This document shows positions 24,801 to 33,590 of a stretch of 64,000 nucleotides of DNA, piece by piece. A program made the position numbers and the translations under genes. The notes under the pieces were generated by a model that did not search any database, had not been told where the DNA came from, and was given only the letters and a program-made list of their open reading frames with translations. Every line of letters begins with the position of its first letter. The stretch's first letter is position 1. The stretch is from Roseivirga spongicola. GTDB lineage: Bacteria; Bacteroidota; Bacteroidia; Cytophagales; Cyclobacteriaceae. The stretch lies in the NCBI RefSeq assembly GCF_001592965.1, contig NZ_LRPC01000023.1, positions 1 to 64,000 on the forward strand, in the 5' to 3' direction.

Positions 24801-27165
24801 TGTTCGTGTCAAAGTTGAAAAGCTCTACATAGTCTTCATTCCCCTCTACTATAGACACTGCAATTCGTTCGCCAGTACTAGAGAATTTCATTCCACTCTG
24901 GGCTGTGGAGGCATTATTGTAAGAGTGAACACCTCCTGCGGAAGACAATATTGGTGTGCCAATTCCATCAGGAGTAATTGGATAAGATCTGAATGTATTA
25001 TTGCCATATTCATGAGCCACTAGCCAATAGCCATCTCCGCCTTCAAAAGAAGCCAAGCGCTCAGTATTATTGGCATAAAGCACCACATCTTTCATTACCA
25101 CATCACCACGGCCATTGTCGGCCTTCATGTCTACAATTGAATACTTTAAGGCGAAGGTGTTTTCTCCATAAACCTGCTCGGTTGTAAACAGATAGTACAT
25201 GGTTTCATCTTCCACAAACGGAATAATGAGCACGGATTGAACAGCCACACTATCACCACCAATTTGATTTCCGTTCGGCATGAGGCCGTTTTCTCTGTTC
25301 CAAACCGAGGTTCCGTTAGTATAGAAAAGTACGTCTCCATTGGCGTCTGAAATGGTAGAAGTTCCTGCGGGTGCATCCATAGCATGAGCTTCCGTGATAC
25401 TCCGTGGAGGAGGGTCTAGTCCTTCTTCTTCGTTAAAGTCTAGTCCTGCACCATTTCCAAAATACCAAATGTTAGAAGTCTGATTTTCGTCCCCATAAAC
25501 GGTTACTCGTCCTGTGCCATACACTGGGCAGCCTCCACCTGTTGGGGTAACTACTACCCAATAATCTCCAGATTCGGATACTTCAATGGTTTGGGTAGTC
25601 TCTCCTGTGCTCCAAAGGTAGTCGTAAGAACCACCGCCACCGGTGCCGCCACCACCAGCACCTCCGCCTCCTGAACTTTGTGGTTCAGCGTCTAGCTCTA
25701 GCGTTTCTCCTGGGCAAATGGTAGTATCAGGTAATGATAACTGAAGGTCGTTTTGCTCAATGTTGCCAGAAATAATGCCTGGATAGGTGATTCCGTTAAT
25801 TTCAACTTCTAGTGAACCCATTAAAGGGCCTGCCTGATCGAATGTTACAACAGGAGCAAAAGCTTCAGACTCAATGCCAAGTGAAGTGAAGTCCCACAAA
25901 ACCCTGCTAGGAATTGCGGTTGGTGGGTCAATAATTGGGTAAAACTGAATAGGTGTGTTCTGACAAAGGTTGCCAGATTGGATGCCTACTGTTATGGTAG
26001 GTTGTAGGTTCTTTAGCGGACTGAATTGACTGAAGTATGAAGACTCTGGGTCTTCGCCATCAAATAGTCCAGACTCGAATTGTAACTGGGCAACCGCACT
26101 ATCTCCATAGTTGATGCGATTTACCTGCATTACTCCTCCGCCTATTTCTTGAGTAATTTGATAGATAGTACTGTCTGGAGCTAGCTGTAAACTCAAGCTT
26201 TCTTGGCCACTGTAGGTTTCAACCGTTTCTATAGAGGCTTCAGGTCTATTGTCAGTAATGTCGAAACGATATAGCCCTCCTTCGGCACCGTTTCTACTGA
26301 AGTAGAGAAATTGCCCTGAATAAGACCAACCTGTTGATCCGCCAAAGCGCTCAGCAGCATTGAAAGAGTTTAAGATACTTCTGGTAAAGTTTAATTCTGG
26401 TCCGGTTCCTCCTTCTGTAAATTGTATTACCTGAATGTTCGTAGAATTCGCTGGCGTAATGGCTATTTGACCTGTTGCATTGTGATAGGAAAAATGAGAA
26501 GCGTCTATGTCTACAGTAAGATTAAGGTTGGTCACAAGGTCGAATGTGCCTCCAGGTTGAGGGATAGAATACAACTCAAACATTCCAGTTGCCTCGTCTT
26601 GTGTAAGGAGCCAAAACTCGCTTAAATCTCTAGAGCCAATGGCAATCATGCCATCTCCTCTGCCTGTAATCCCGGTGGGAATATTTTTAGTGCCTAGTGA
26701 AACTTCTCCTGCCGGAGGGCCTTCGAGCCTATTGCCTTGGGCGCTGGTATTAACGATAGTGTAGAGTATGTCACCGGTAGCGTTTCTATAGAAAAAGTAC
26801 TGCAAAAACTCATTGCCTGTACCGGGTACTGGGCTAGTGCTTAAGCCTTGAATAGCGGTCGGATCAGACGTTATGCCTGCTCCATTTACCATCACCTGAT
26901 TTGTTCCATCATAAATGTTTACTCCATCAGAATAAAAAAGCAGATCGCCAGTGGTCGGGTCTGTTGCTGTTAGCTTTTCTCCAATATTGGTTAAAGGAAT
27001 TTTGCCAGGACTTAAGATTGGTGTTGCTTCAGGTGATTTACCAAAAATCAGCGCCTGATCATTGCCAGAGTAGTACCAATTATGCTGGGTGAAATTCTGT
27101 GCTGTTAGGGAGAAAGTTTGAAACAGAACAGCAACTAGTAAGAGAGTTAGCTTCTTTACGGACAC
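21820..27165 (-). CDS. Giant surface protein with gliding-motility-associated C-terminal (type B) sorting domain
   Basis: A 1781-residue exported protein. A signal peptide (KLTLLLVAVLFQTFSLTAQ) leads into a first lactonase/propeller-like region (about 28-400, starting NWYYSGNDQALIFG), then a PKD-like domain split by a Gly-rich linker (residues about 497-513). A second, related propeller-like region follows (about 563-950, starting NIWYFGNGAGLDF). The remainder is Ig/PKD-like repeats with many paired cysteines (for example TICQDGSLTLDPEV, TTLPNQRTADV, DITIDQPQPVQN-type segments). The final about 85 residues (VVAPNAFAPSSPAPNNTFSVFPNDFVDNFEI start the motif, RWGELIYQSN follows) are the CHU_C-type sorting domain for type IX secretion. 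Adhesin or gliding-surface roles are likely. It is divergent from the PorP/SprF gene, the usual partner of this cargo type. Confidence 0.88.
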   Translation of the reverse strand: MSVKKLTLLLVAVLFQTFSLTAQNFTQHNWYYSGNDQALIFGKSPEATPILSPGKIPLTNIGEKLTATDPTTGDLLFYSDGVNIYDGTNQVMVNGAGITSDPTAIQGLSTSPVPGTGNEFLQYFFYRNATGDILYTIVNTSAQGNRLEGPPAGEVSLGTKNIPTGITGRGDGMIAIGSRDLSEFWLLTQDEATGMFELYSIPQPGGTFDLVTNLNLTVDIDASHFSYHNATGQIAITPANSTNIQVIQFTEGGTGPELNFTRSILNSFNAAERFGGSTGWSYSGQFLYFSRNGAEGGLYRFDITDNRPEASIETVETYSGQESLSLQLAPDSTIYQITQEIGGGVMQVNRINYGDSAVAQLQFESGLFDGEDPESSYFSQFSPLKNLQPTITVGIQSGNLCQNTPIQFYPIIDPPTAIPSRVLWDFTSLGIESEAFAPVVTFDQAGPLMGSLEVEINGITYPGIISGNIEQNDLQLSLPDTTICPGETLELDAEPQSSGGGGAGGGGTGGGGSYDYLWSTGETTQTIEVSESGDYWVVVTPTGGGCPVYGTGRVTVYGDENQTSNIWYFGNGAGLDFNEEEGLDPPPRSITEAHAMDAPAGTSTISDANGDVLFYTNGTSVWNRENGLMPNGNQIGGDSVAVQSVLIIPFVEDETMYYLFTTEQVYGENTFALKYSIVDMKADNGRGDVVMKDVVLYANNTERLASFEGGDGYWLVAHEYGNNTFRSYPITPDGIGTPILSSAGGVHSYNNASTAQSGMKFSSTGERIAVSIVEGNEDYVELFNFDTNTGEITEFEYRIDLNEGSAGTDDVYDVHFSPGGNKLFASMNNRSGGSPGGRILEYRVDSMSTETTRLASQTNIAAATTGLNFGQIQTGPNGVIYVAVETPGNPSGSAFVSSINVNEDTSATSGITAQAVALTVGNSRLGLPNIVQSNANPQQEPGMTAPDEVCVEQRVEMTGSGTSDIDVFVWSITSQDDNSTVFSAEGQDTAYVFPAEQSGLFNISLNISNRCGFDTTLVQPIEVHPIPDPPLIPQSIALCEGDTHILDALGEGNPDNPDLTFEWTDSQGNVVSTSRTYEVTQQEIYSVTISNPLGCSSSGETFVGPPFEIQLPESATICQDGSLTLDPEVNADNYIWTVTDSNNATTTLPNQRTADVDSSNPGDFLYVVSIEDPINPGCFVNDSTRVTINPLAQASAQNIINPACGATNGSFELNISSTGSYSYTVNGNSAGQVAQNSVTGPTTQLIDNLTADTYSVTITDNSSGCVNTVSDIQVQNDPPDFTITSTTPSDADCTNPTGSVIVSLSADVFPIDYVLTNNTDGTSYTGTVNTAIPATTFNFEVTGLSGGEYDLEVTSNGGCVQSSTGITIDQPQPVQNLQINGDTEVCAVNPSTSLTATSDNGTAYTWVTPSGTTINGATITATESGDYTVTADAPGTACPTSETVTVTLTVQPDVSFTVGDVCTGEARLEAVINNTQPNASYNYRWTNGSGDVIGTSRVITVTTTDNYTLIVREAGDLTCSGTYSEAIDIPEELEATITSSPACDDGSPVTLTVDVTSGNATSFTWVRGENTPVPQTGSTISVDQEGAYTVTISNGTCSIQRSINVRRQAIPEGLLPEVEYYCSTRTTNPTLLAGRGFETYEWTLDGQPYPAAGRTLDVAAPGVYVVTMTTAIGCVQTDTVTIIESCDPEVVAPNAFAPSSPAPNNTFSVFPNDFVDNFEIFIYTRWGELIYQSNTTEFKWDGTLNGELVPVGAYPYVIRFTSRFEPERGVFEQRGTVAVIR

Positions 27166-27379
27166 TTTATGATTTCTAACTTAGATACAACGGCCGAATC
27201 GGTATCCCTTATACGCATTTATAAAGGTTTTTATTATATTCAGCCCTTCGTTACGATGCCCTAAGATAACGGAAATCTTGTATGTTGGAACGAGGTGTTA
27301 ATCAAGAAAAAGTAAAAAATCCTCATTCTATCATATAATAGTAACAGGGTTTCTTTCCGTTTAATTGTTAAAAGTTTAG

Positions 27380-28414
27380 ATGCGCAGAACCGGCCTACTC
27401 TTATTTGTGATAATCTCACTAATGTCTTTCAATGAGCTTAAGGCTCAAGATCCGCAGTTCTCGCAGTTCTACGCGGCACCTTTATACATTAACCCAGCCT
27501 TTACCGGAGCTTCTGGTTACACTCGGCTCGGAGTAAACTATAGAAATCAGTGGCCTAACCTTCAGTCTTCTTTCAAGACCTTTTCGTTTTATATGGATCA
27601 CTACTTGTATGGTGCCAATAGTGGAATCGGTTTAATTGTAACTACAGACCAAGAAGGCTCTATCGGATTAAAGTCTACCAGTATTGGTGGTAGTTATGCT
27701 TATCAGTTAAAGATCAATGATAATCTGGTATTTAGACCTGGGGTTCAGTTTAGCTACTTTACACGAAGCTCTGGCTATGGACTTATTTTCGCCAATCAGA
27801 TAGACCCGATAACTGGGCAGGTGGATCTCAACGTGACTGACCCTTCCGTACTAGATAAAGATTTAAGAGCCTCTTTTGGAGATATTAGTGTTGGTGGAGT
27901 GCTTTATTCAAGAACCTTGTTTCTTGGTGCTGCGGTACAACACCTAACAGAACCGAATCAGTCTTTAATTGATGGAGTAAGCCCGCTTCAACAGAGGTTA
28001 ACTATTCATGGTGGTATAAAATTAAAAATAGGTGAGGGGCCGTTGAGAAGAGACCTAACCTATACTCGAGCAGAAAGAAGTATAACTCCGGTTTTTCAGT
28101 ATAAAACACAAGGTAAATTCTCTCAGCTAGATGTTGGTGCTTTTGTTCATTTGGAGCCAATTAATCTTGGTGTTCAGTATAGAGGAGTGCCATTTAAACA
28201 GTTTGAAGAGTTTCCGAATAATGAGGCTATCATTTTTTCGGTGGGAGTTACTACCAACAACTTCAATATTGGGTATAGCTTTGATTACACCATCTCTGAG
28301 CTGGGCATAGAAGCTGGTGGAGCTCATGAGTTTTCGCTTTCCTATTTCTTAGATTTCAATAAGCCAGTTAAGGTGCCAAGAGATAGGTGGAGAATTCCTT
28401 GTCCTAAGAACTAA
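27380..28414 (+). CDS. PorP/SprF family type IX secretion-associated outer-membrane protein
   Basis: A 344-residue beta-barrel protein with a signal peptide (LLLFVIISLMSFNELKAQ). The family signature follows at once: DPQFSQFYAAPLYINPAFTGASGYTRLGVNYRNQWPN. Barrel strands continue to a C-terminal FSLSYFLDF. PorP/SprF proteins are inner partners of type IX-exported cargo with type B sorting domains and are often encoded next to it, as here with the 1781-residue protein across a 214-base divergent spacer. In characterised gliding bacteria SprF is needed for secretion or attachment of SprB; an equivalent role for this pair is an inference. The spacer 27166-27379 is AT-rich and should hold both promoters. 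Confidence 0.9.
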   Translation: MRRTGLLLFVIISLMSFNELKAQDPQFSQFYAAPLYINPAFTGASGYTRLGVNYRNQWPNLQSSFKTFSFYMDHYLYGANSGIGLIVTTDQEGSIGLKSTSIGGSYAYQLKINDNLVFRPGVQFSYFTRSSGYGLIFANQIDPITGQVDLNVTDPSVLDKDLRASFGDISVGGVLYSRTLFLGAAVQHLTEPNQSLIDGVSPLQQRLTIHGGIKLKIGEGPLRRDLTYTRAERSITPVFQYKTQGKFSQLDVGAFVHLEPINLGVQYRGVPFKQFEEFPNNEAIIFSVGVTTNNFNIGYSFDYTISELGIEAGGAHEFSLSYFLDFNKPVKVPRDRWRIPCPKN

Positions 28415-28424
28415 TCATTTTCTT

Positions 28425-29672
28425 ATGAATCCGAACGAATGGCTTTACCTCATTTTAGGTATAGTAGTGGTAGACTATGTAATAGATCAACTGCTCGACT
28501 TCTTGAATTTCAAGCATTCGAAAACTGCTGTACCCGATAAGCTTAAAGATCTGTACGATGAAGAGGAATACGCTCGGTCTCAAGCCTACCAGAAAGCCCG
28601 GTCTAGGTTCGGATTTTTGACTTCGGCATTTAGCACGCTGCTGACCATGGTAGTATTGTTATTCGGTGGTTTTGGTGTGCTAGATGAATTTCTAAGAGCT
28701 TATATAGAAAACCCAATTTTGCTTTCTTTGGCTTTCTTCGGTGTGCTTTTTATTCTTTCTGATATAGTAAATACACCGTTTTCGCTCTATTCAACTTTTG
28801 TAATTGAAGAGCGCTTTGGTTTTAACAAAACGACCGTAAAAACCTTTGTGATGGATAAGCTCAAAGGTTATTTACTCACCGTCATTGTAGGTGGGGTTCT
28901 GGGGTATGCTCTACTTTGGATTGTTCACCAACTAGGAGATAACTTTTGGCTGTATGCACTGGCCTTGGTTTCGGCATTTATGCTGATTATGAACCTGTTT
29001 TATACTTCACTGATTCTTCCAATCTTTAATAAGCTGAAGCCATTGGAAGATGGCGCGCTAAAGGAAAAAATTATGGCCTATGCTTCAGGAGTCGATTTTC
29101 CACTAGATAATATCTTCGTCATAGATGGTTCCAAGAGGTCTACTAAAGCGAATGCATTCTTTTCAGGGATAGGGAAAAAGAAGAAGATTGTGTTATACGA
29201 TACCTTAATCGAGAAGCATTCTGAAGAAGAGCTAGTAGCTGTTTTGGCGCATGAGGTAGGGCACTTTAAGAAGAAGCACATTGTGCTGAGTTTGGTGCTC
29301 AGCATTTTGCAGATGGCTGTTACATTTTATGTGCTGTCTCTATTCGTTTTTAGTGATAATTTATCGGTAGCCTTAGGTGGAAGTCAAATGGCAATTCACT
29401 TAAACTTTATTGCTTTTGGCTTACTATACACACCTATTTCTAGATTGACAGGCTTAGCGATGAATGCCTTAAGTAGGAAAAATGAATTTGAGGCAGATGC
29501 TTACGCAGTTACAACATATGCAGGAAAGCCATTAATGGATGCATTGAAGAAGCTTTCTGTTTCGAGTTTGAGTAATCTTACTCCACACCCAGCTTACGTA
29601 TTCGCCCATTATTCGCATCCGCCATTGTTGCAAAGGTTAGAGGCTATGGAAGAGTTAACTAAAGGAAGTTGA
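28425..29672 (+). CDS. M48 family metalloprotease, Ste24/CAAX-protease type
   Basis: A 415-residue inner-membrane zinc protease. The catalytic HEVGH is at residues 276-280 (VLAHEVGHFKKKH), with the third ligand Glu in RKNEFEADAYAV downstream. Multiple transmembrane segments surround it (for example FGFLTSAFSTLLTMVVLLFGGFG and LLTVIVGGVLGYALLWIV), giving the Ste24 layout rather than the two-helix HtpX layout. FVIDGSKRSTKANAFFSGIGKKKKIVLYDTLI is the conserved segment before the active site. In bacteria, with no prenylated CAAX substrates known, such enzymes are presumed membrane-protein quality control proteases. It begins 11 bases after the PorP/SprF gene and overlaps gpsA tail to tail by 14 bases. 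Confidence 0.92.
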   Translation: MNPNEWLYLILGIVVVDYVIDQLLDFLNFKHSKTAVPDKLKDLYDEEEYARSQAYQKARSRFGFLTSAFSTLLTMVVLLFGGFGVLDEFLRAYIENPILLSLAFFGVLFILSDIVNTPFSLYSTFVIEERFGFNKTTVKTFVMDKLKGYLLTVIVGGVLGYALLWIVHQLGDNFWLYALALVSAFMLIMNLFYTSLILPIFNKLKPLEDGALKEKIMAYASGVDFPLDNIFVIDGSKRSTKANAFFSGIGKKKKIVLYDTLIEKHSEEELVAVLAHEVGHFKKKHIVLSLVLSILQMAVTFYVLSLFVFSDNLSVALGGSQMAIHLNFIAFGLLYTPISRLTGLAMNALSRKNEFEADAYAVTTYAGKPLMDALKKLSVSSLSNLTPHPAYVFAHYSHPPLLQRLEAMEELTKGS

Positions 29673-30693
29673 TATCAATATTGCCTTGGTAGCGCATGAG
29701 GTAGTTCACGCCTTGCTCTGCTGTCATGTCTTCAAAAAGGATCTTATGCAGCGTATCAGTAATAAGTGGTTTTAGGCCTTGACTTTCGGCCAGTTGCTTT
29801 ACAATCTTAATGGTGTTAACTCCCTCAGCTGTTTCGTCCATTTCTGAAAGCGCTTGGTCTAGCGTTGCCCCTTTGCCTATTTTATGGCCAAGCGTATAGT
29901 TTCGGCTATTGGTACTTGTGGTGGTTGCAACCAAGTCTCCAATACCTGCCAGTCCTACGAAAGAGCTAATTTCTCCACCAAGTGCCTTTCCTAAATAAAT
30001 CATTTCTACCAAGCCACGGCTTACCAATAAGCCTCTAGAGTTTTCGCCTAAACCTAAACCTGAGAGAATTCCAGAACCAATAGCAATAATGTTCTTGAGT
30101 ACACCGCAAAGTTCTACTCCTCTAAGGTCAGAATTGCCATATACCTGAAAGCTTTCAGATCTTAACAAAGATTTCCCTTTTGCTACCACTTCGGTGAAAG
30201 GAGAGGCTATAACCGTTGCCGCAGGATGACCCAAAGAGAGTTCAGAGGCTAAATTTGGCCCAGCCATACAACCGACTCGTACAACAACAGTCTCTTTTCT
30301 GATGAGCTCACTCATGGTAAAGAGGCAATCTTTGTTCAATACAAAATCATGGCTTCTCTTTTCAGGGTACTCCAAGTGTAGTCCTTTGGTGCCATGAATC
30401 ATCATATGATATGGTCTGAGGTGCGGTGCCAACTCCTTGATCATGTCCTTGAAGCTAGAGGAAGGGATTACAGGGAATAGCACATTGCACTGCTGAGGAA
30501 GGTCTTCTAATGAGTTAGTTACCTCTACATTGTCATCTAACTTTTGGCCAGCAGAAATTCTGGATTTACTTATTTCTGCAAAGGTCTCGGGGTTACGAGC
30601 ATAGAGCAACACGTTGACGTTTTTTGCTAGAATGTTAGATACCGCAGTGCCAAAACTGCCAGCTCCTATTACTCCAACCAATTCTTTAGACAT
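29659..30693 (-). CDS. gpsA: Glycerol-3-phosphate dehydrogenase [NAD(P)+]
   Basis: A 344-residue enzyme reducing dihydroxyacetone phosphate to sn-glycerol-3-phosphate for phospholipid synthesis. The Rossmann motif GVIGAGSFGTAVSNILA is at about residues 7-23; FPVIPSSSFKDMIKELAP, HGTKGL and GCMAGPNLASEL follow. The catalytic Lys lies in LCGVLKNIIAIGSGILSGL, and GLAGIGDLVATTTSTNSRNYTLG is the usual substrate-domain segment. Length is normal. Its start overlaps the end of the upstream acyltransferase gene by eight bases, so the enzyme that makes glycerol-3-phosphate and one that probably acylates it are translated together. Confidence 0.95.
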   Translation of the reverse strand: MSKELVGVIGAGSFGTAVSNILAKNVNVLLYARNPETFAEISKSRISAGQKLDDNVEVTNSLEDLPQQCNVLFPVIPSSSFKDMIKELAPHLRPYHMMIHGTKGLHLEYPEKRSHDFVLNKDCLFTMSELIRKETVVVRVGCMAGPNLASELSLGHPAATVIASPFTEVVAKGKSLLRSESFQVYGNSDLRGVELCGVLKNIIAIGSGILSGLGLGENSRGLLVSRGLVEMIYLGKALGGEISSFVGLAGIGDLVATTTSTNSRNYTLGHKIGKGATLDQALSEMDETAEGVNTIKIVKQLAESQGLKPLITDTLHKILFEDMTAEQGVNYLMRYQGNIDINFL

Positions 30694-32389
30694 ACTTTTC
30701 TAAGTTATAGCCCGATAGTCTGTTGTGATAATAATACAGTAGGTTAAGATCCTGCGTTGTAATATCACCTCGTTTGGTCTTAATCAATGGACGCTTAGCA
30801 TGGTACATGCCCACATTTTTTAGTCCGTGATTAATGATTTTGTCAACGTCTCCAGTTAAATATGGTGAGACTCCAATTTCACCAGCATTGTACATGCGAT
30901 GAACCTTTGCTAATACGCTTTCGAAGGCTGTCTTAAACTCTTCATAAGGAATAGACAGGTCTTCTTCCGGAAGCCTGAGTAGGTTATATAAGTCTAATTT
31001 CTTGAACTGTCTTTGGAAAATAACAAAGGCAGTGAAAGCCACTAAGTGGCTGGCGAAGACCTTATTAATTTTGTGGTATTCTTCCACAATCCGTTCACTG
31101 AGCATTCTGGTGTACTCGTCTTCTCTTTGTGGGTTAGAGGAAATGATTTTCCCGTCATGGGTAAAGTATTCTTGGGTGTCAATCACTCGTCCACTTTTAT
31201 CATAGCTCTGGCCTTGGTCGTCTACAAAGTTACCGAGAACGTCCATTGCTCTACCTATAGAAACAGAAATGTCGGACCCTTTGGTGAAGAACTTTAGTAA
31301 GAAGGCAGAAATCTTATATGAGGTAGAGTACTCATCGTTTTCTACGTAGTATCGCTCTTGGCCTTGTAGTTTTAGGTATTGTTTTATTAAGCTTGGAGCT
31401 TCAAGAACAAAGTTGTAATTGAGCGTTACTGGTACTACGAAAATCTTTTCCAGTTCATCTCGTTTCCCTTTCTGGTAGTTGATGCGCTGGGCTTCAATAG
31501 CAGTACTCAAGAGGCCAAGCTTCAATCTTTTTTCAATTTGTCCCGACCTAGACCTAGTTCCTCCTGGAAAGAATAAACTATGGCAACCCTTCTGAATGGC
31601 CATGCTAGAGTAAGTTTTTAGCGTCTCTAGGTAAAGCATGTTCTTCTTTCTCCGGTCTACTTTATAAGCACCTAGGCTATTCATAAAGTAGGCAAAGATT
31701 TTTATGTTGAACAGGTTAAGGCCAGCACCATAAATAAAGGCTGGAAGCCCCAAAGCGTTAATAACCCAACCAATCAAAATGGAATCCAAATTACTGAAAT
31801 GAGTAGGTACCATAATAATGGTTCCTTTCTTAGCCAGGGTTCTGATCTGGTCTACTTGCCCAGTAATATGAATTTTATCTTGGAGAGTGTACTGCGTACT
31901 GAAAATAGACCAAAAACCTCTAGCTCTAGAAGCGTTCAGCAATCTGGCAAAACCGAAAGTAACAATCGATCGGGCCATTCTATAGCGCGATTTTTTGAAG
32001 TTGCCTGCAATTTCATCTGCATAGCGAATTACAAACTCAGATAGAATCTGATCTAAGATTCTGTTCTTCTCTTCTTCCTCATCGGAGTTTGAAATATCTA
32101 CTAATCGCGCTTTTACCGAATTCAGAAATTTCTGTTCGTCTGGTGGGTCTACAGCCCAAGGATTTCTCTTTATCCTTAACTTTTCTCTATAGACGGTAGT
32201 CTCGATTTCTTCAATGAGCGCATCGCGAGATTTATTCTGGGCTTTAATTCTTCTAATACTCTCTTCGGCCACCTCTTTAATAAAGGCTTCCCTGTTTCTA
32301 CTAAGCTCAACAACAGGCCATTCATTAATTCCGCCAGGCAGCACCTGGTCGAACTTTTGCTTTTTGTAGTCTTTAGAGATTTGTTGCAT
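30686..32389 (-). CDS. PlsB-like glycerophospholipid acyltransferase
   Basis: A 567-residue membrane-associated acyltransferase of the PlsC/GPAT superfamily. The catalytic HX4D motif is THFSNLDS (about 197-204). GAYKVDRRKKN matches the glycerol-3-phosphate-binding block and LFFPGGTRSRSGQIE the block III motif with Glu replaced by Gly-Thr-Arg context. A long N-terminal region (about 1-170) and a C-terminal helical part exceed PlsC length (about 240) and suggest a GPAT/PlsB-like enzyme, acylating glycerol-3-phosphate at sn-1. The coupling to gpsA by overlap supports this. No signal peptide. An LPA acyltransferase function cannot be excluded. Confidence 0.82.
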   Translation of the reverse strand: MQQISKDYKKQKFDQVLPGGINEWPVVELSRNREAFIKEVAEESIRRIKAQNKSRDALIEEIETTVYREKLRIKRNPWAVDPPDEQKFLNSVKARLVDISNSDEEEEKNRILDQILSEFVIRYADEIAGNFKKSRYRMARSIVTFGFARLLNASRARGFWSIFSTQYTLQDKIHITGQVDQIRTLAKKGTIIMVPTHFSNLDSILIGWVINALGLPAFIYGAGLNLFNIKIFAYFMNSLGAYKVDRRKKNMLYLETLKTYSSMAIQKGCHSLFFPGGTRSRSGQIEKRLKLGLLSTAIEAQRINYQKGKRDELEKIFVVPVTLNYNFVLEAPSLIKQYLKLQGQERYYVENDEYSTSYKISAFLLKFFTKGSDISVSIGRAMDVLGNFVDDQGQSYDKSGRVIDTQEYFTHDGKIISSNPQREDEYTRMLSERIVEEYHKINKVFASHLVAFTAFVIFQRQFKKLDLYNLLRLPEEDLSIPYEEFKTAFESVLAKVHRMYNAGEIGVSPYLTGDVDKIINHGLKNVGMYHAKRPLIKTKRGDITTQDLNLLYYYHNRLSGYNLEKYV

Positions 32390-32423
32390 TCAGTAAGAAT
32401 CACCGGGCATTAGAAAGGTCAGT

Positions 32424-33527
32424 TTAGTCTAAATGCCGTTTTAATTGGTCGCAAAGTAATATAATTTCTTCTTCAGTATTGAAGCTATGAAGACAAATCC
32501 TGAGCCTTTCGGTCCCTTCTTTTACAGTCGGGCTTAAGATAGGACGAACGTCATAGCCTGACTCTTGCAACTCTCCAGCCAGTGCTTTGGTTTGGCTGTT
32601 GCCTCCAATCATTACCGATTTTATAGGAGTAGGGCTCGAAAATTCAGGTAGTTGGCTATTGAAAAGAGTAGATTTACTAAGTACGTTTAATTGAAGGCTT
32701 GGGTGAGTTTTTAGGTGCTCGAAAGCCGATTGTATTGATATAAGCTCGAAGGCAGAAGGTGCTGTTGTGTAAATGAATGGCCTAGAAAAGTTGATCAGGA
32801 AATCTCGGACATTTTGGCTGCAGGCTACAAATGCTCCATGTATTCCCATAGCCTTTCCAAAAGTGTAGGTGGTTGCAAATACCGAAGTAGTTAAGCCTAG
32901 TTCGTTAACTAGCCCCGATCCATGGGCACCCCAAACACCTGTACTATGGGCTTCATCTACAATCAGTCTTGCGTTATAAGTAGCACAAAGCTCACTGAGA
33001 TTCTTCAGTGGAGCCATGTCTCCATCCATTGAGTAGACAGATTCGCATGCCACATAAATTTGGCCTTCGCCAGCTTTTAATTTCCTTTCCAGATCTTCTA
33101 AACTGTTGTGTTTAAAGGAGAGCCTTTTGGCCATGCTTAATCTAGCACCGTCTTTAATACATGCATGAGAAAGTTCATCATATACAATAGTGTCGCCCCT
33201 TTGAGGTAGTGTAGAGAAAATGGCTAGGTTAGCCATGTAGCCAGAGCTAAATACTAATCCCGAAGGTGAGTTGAATATGGCAGATAAGTTATCTTCAACA
33301 AGGCTACTTAGTTCATTACTGCCTGTAATTAGTCTAGAGCCTGTGGCGCCATTGGGCCACTGTCCGTTTTGGTATGAAGAAAGTATTTTCTGCTTCAACT
33401 CTTCAGACCTAGCCAGGCCAAGGTAATCGTTTGAAGAAAAGTCTATTAAGTCCGAAGTTTCATTCTTTAAAGACCTAAAGGAGTTGTCCTTTTTTCTAGC
33501 TTCAAGCTTGTGTTCTAGTGAGTCCAT
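32424..33527 (-). CDS. bioF: 8-amino-7-oxononanoate synthase-like alpha-oxoamine synthase
   Basis: A 367-residue PLP enzyme of the alpha-oxoamine synthase family. Landmarks: DFSSNDYLGLARSEEL, NGATGSRLITGSNELS (substrate entrance), FSSGYMANLAIFSTL, DELSHACIKDGARLS, VDEAHSTGVWGAHGSG (PLP pyridine Asp) and the PLP lysine in TYTFGKAMGIHGAFV. The TFGKAMG context fits BioF (pimeloyl-CoA/ACP plus alanine to KAPA, biotin pathway) better than Kbl, but no other bio gene is near, so a related synthase (for example sphingolipid or flexirubin-type) is an alternative. It stands alone, divergent from the LpxR-like gene. Confidence 0.82.
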   Translation of the reverse strand: MDSLEHKLEARKKDNSFRSLKNETSDLIDFSSNDYLGLARSEELKQKILSSYQNGQWPNGATGSRLITGSNELSSLVEDNLSAIFNSPSGLVFSSGYMANLAIFSTLPQRGDTIVYDELSHACIKDGARLSMAKRLSFKHNSLEDLERKLKAGEGQIYVACESVYSMDGDMAPLKNLSELCATYNARLIVDEAHSTGVWGAHGSGLVNELGLTTSVFATTYTFGKAMGIHGAFVACSQNVRDFLINFSRPFIYTTAPSAFELISIQSAFEHLKTHPSLQLNVLSKSTLFNSQLPEFSSPTPIKSVMIGGNSQTKALAGELQESGYDVRPILSPTVKEGTERLRICLHSFNTEEEIILLCDQLKRHLD

Positions 33528-33590
33528 TTCAGTCTAAAGGGTAGGGCAACACGAAAAATATTGCCACTTTTGCCACCAATCTACAAATAC

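Noticed and set aside
24721-25023. Long antisense open frame inside the giant surface protein gene
   Set aside because: The sense strand has continuous domain-level similarity to known cargo; the antisense frame shows no family features.
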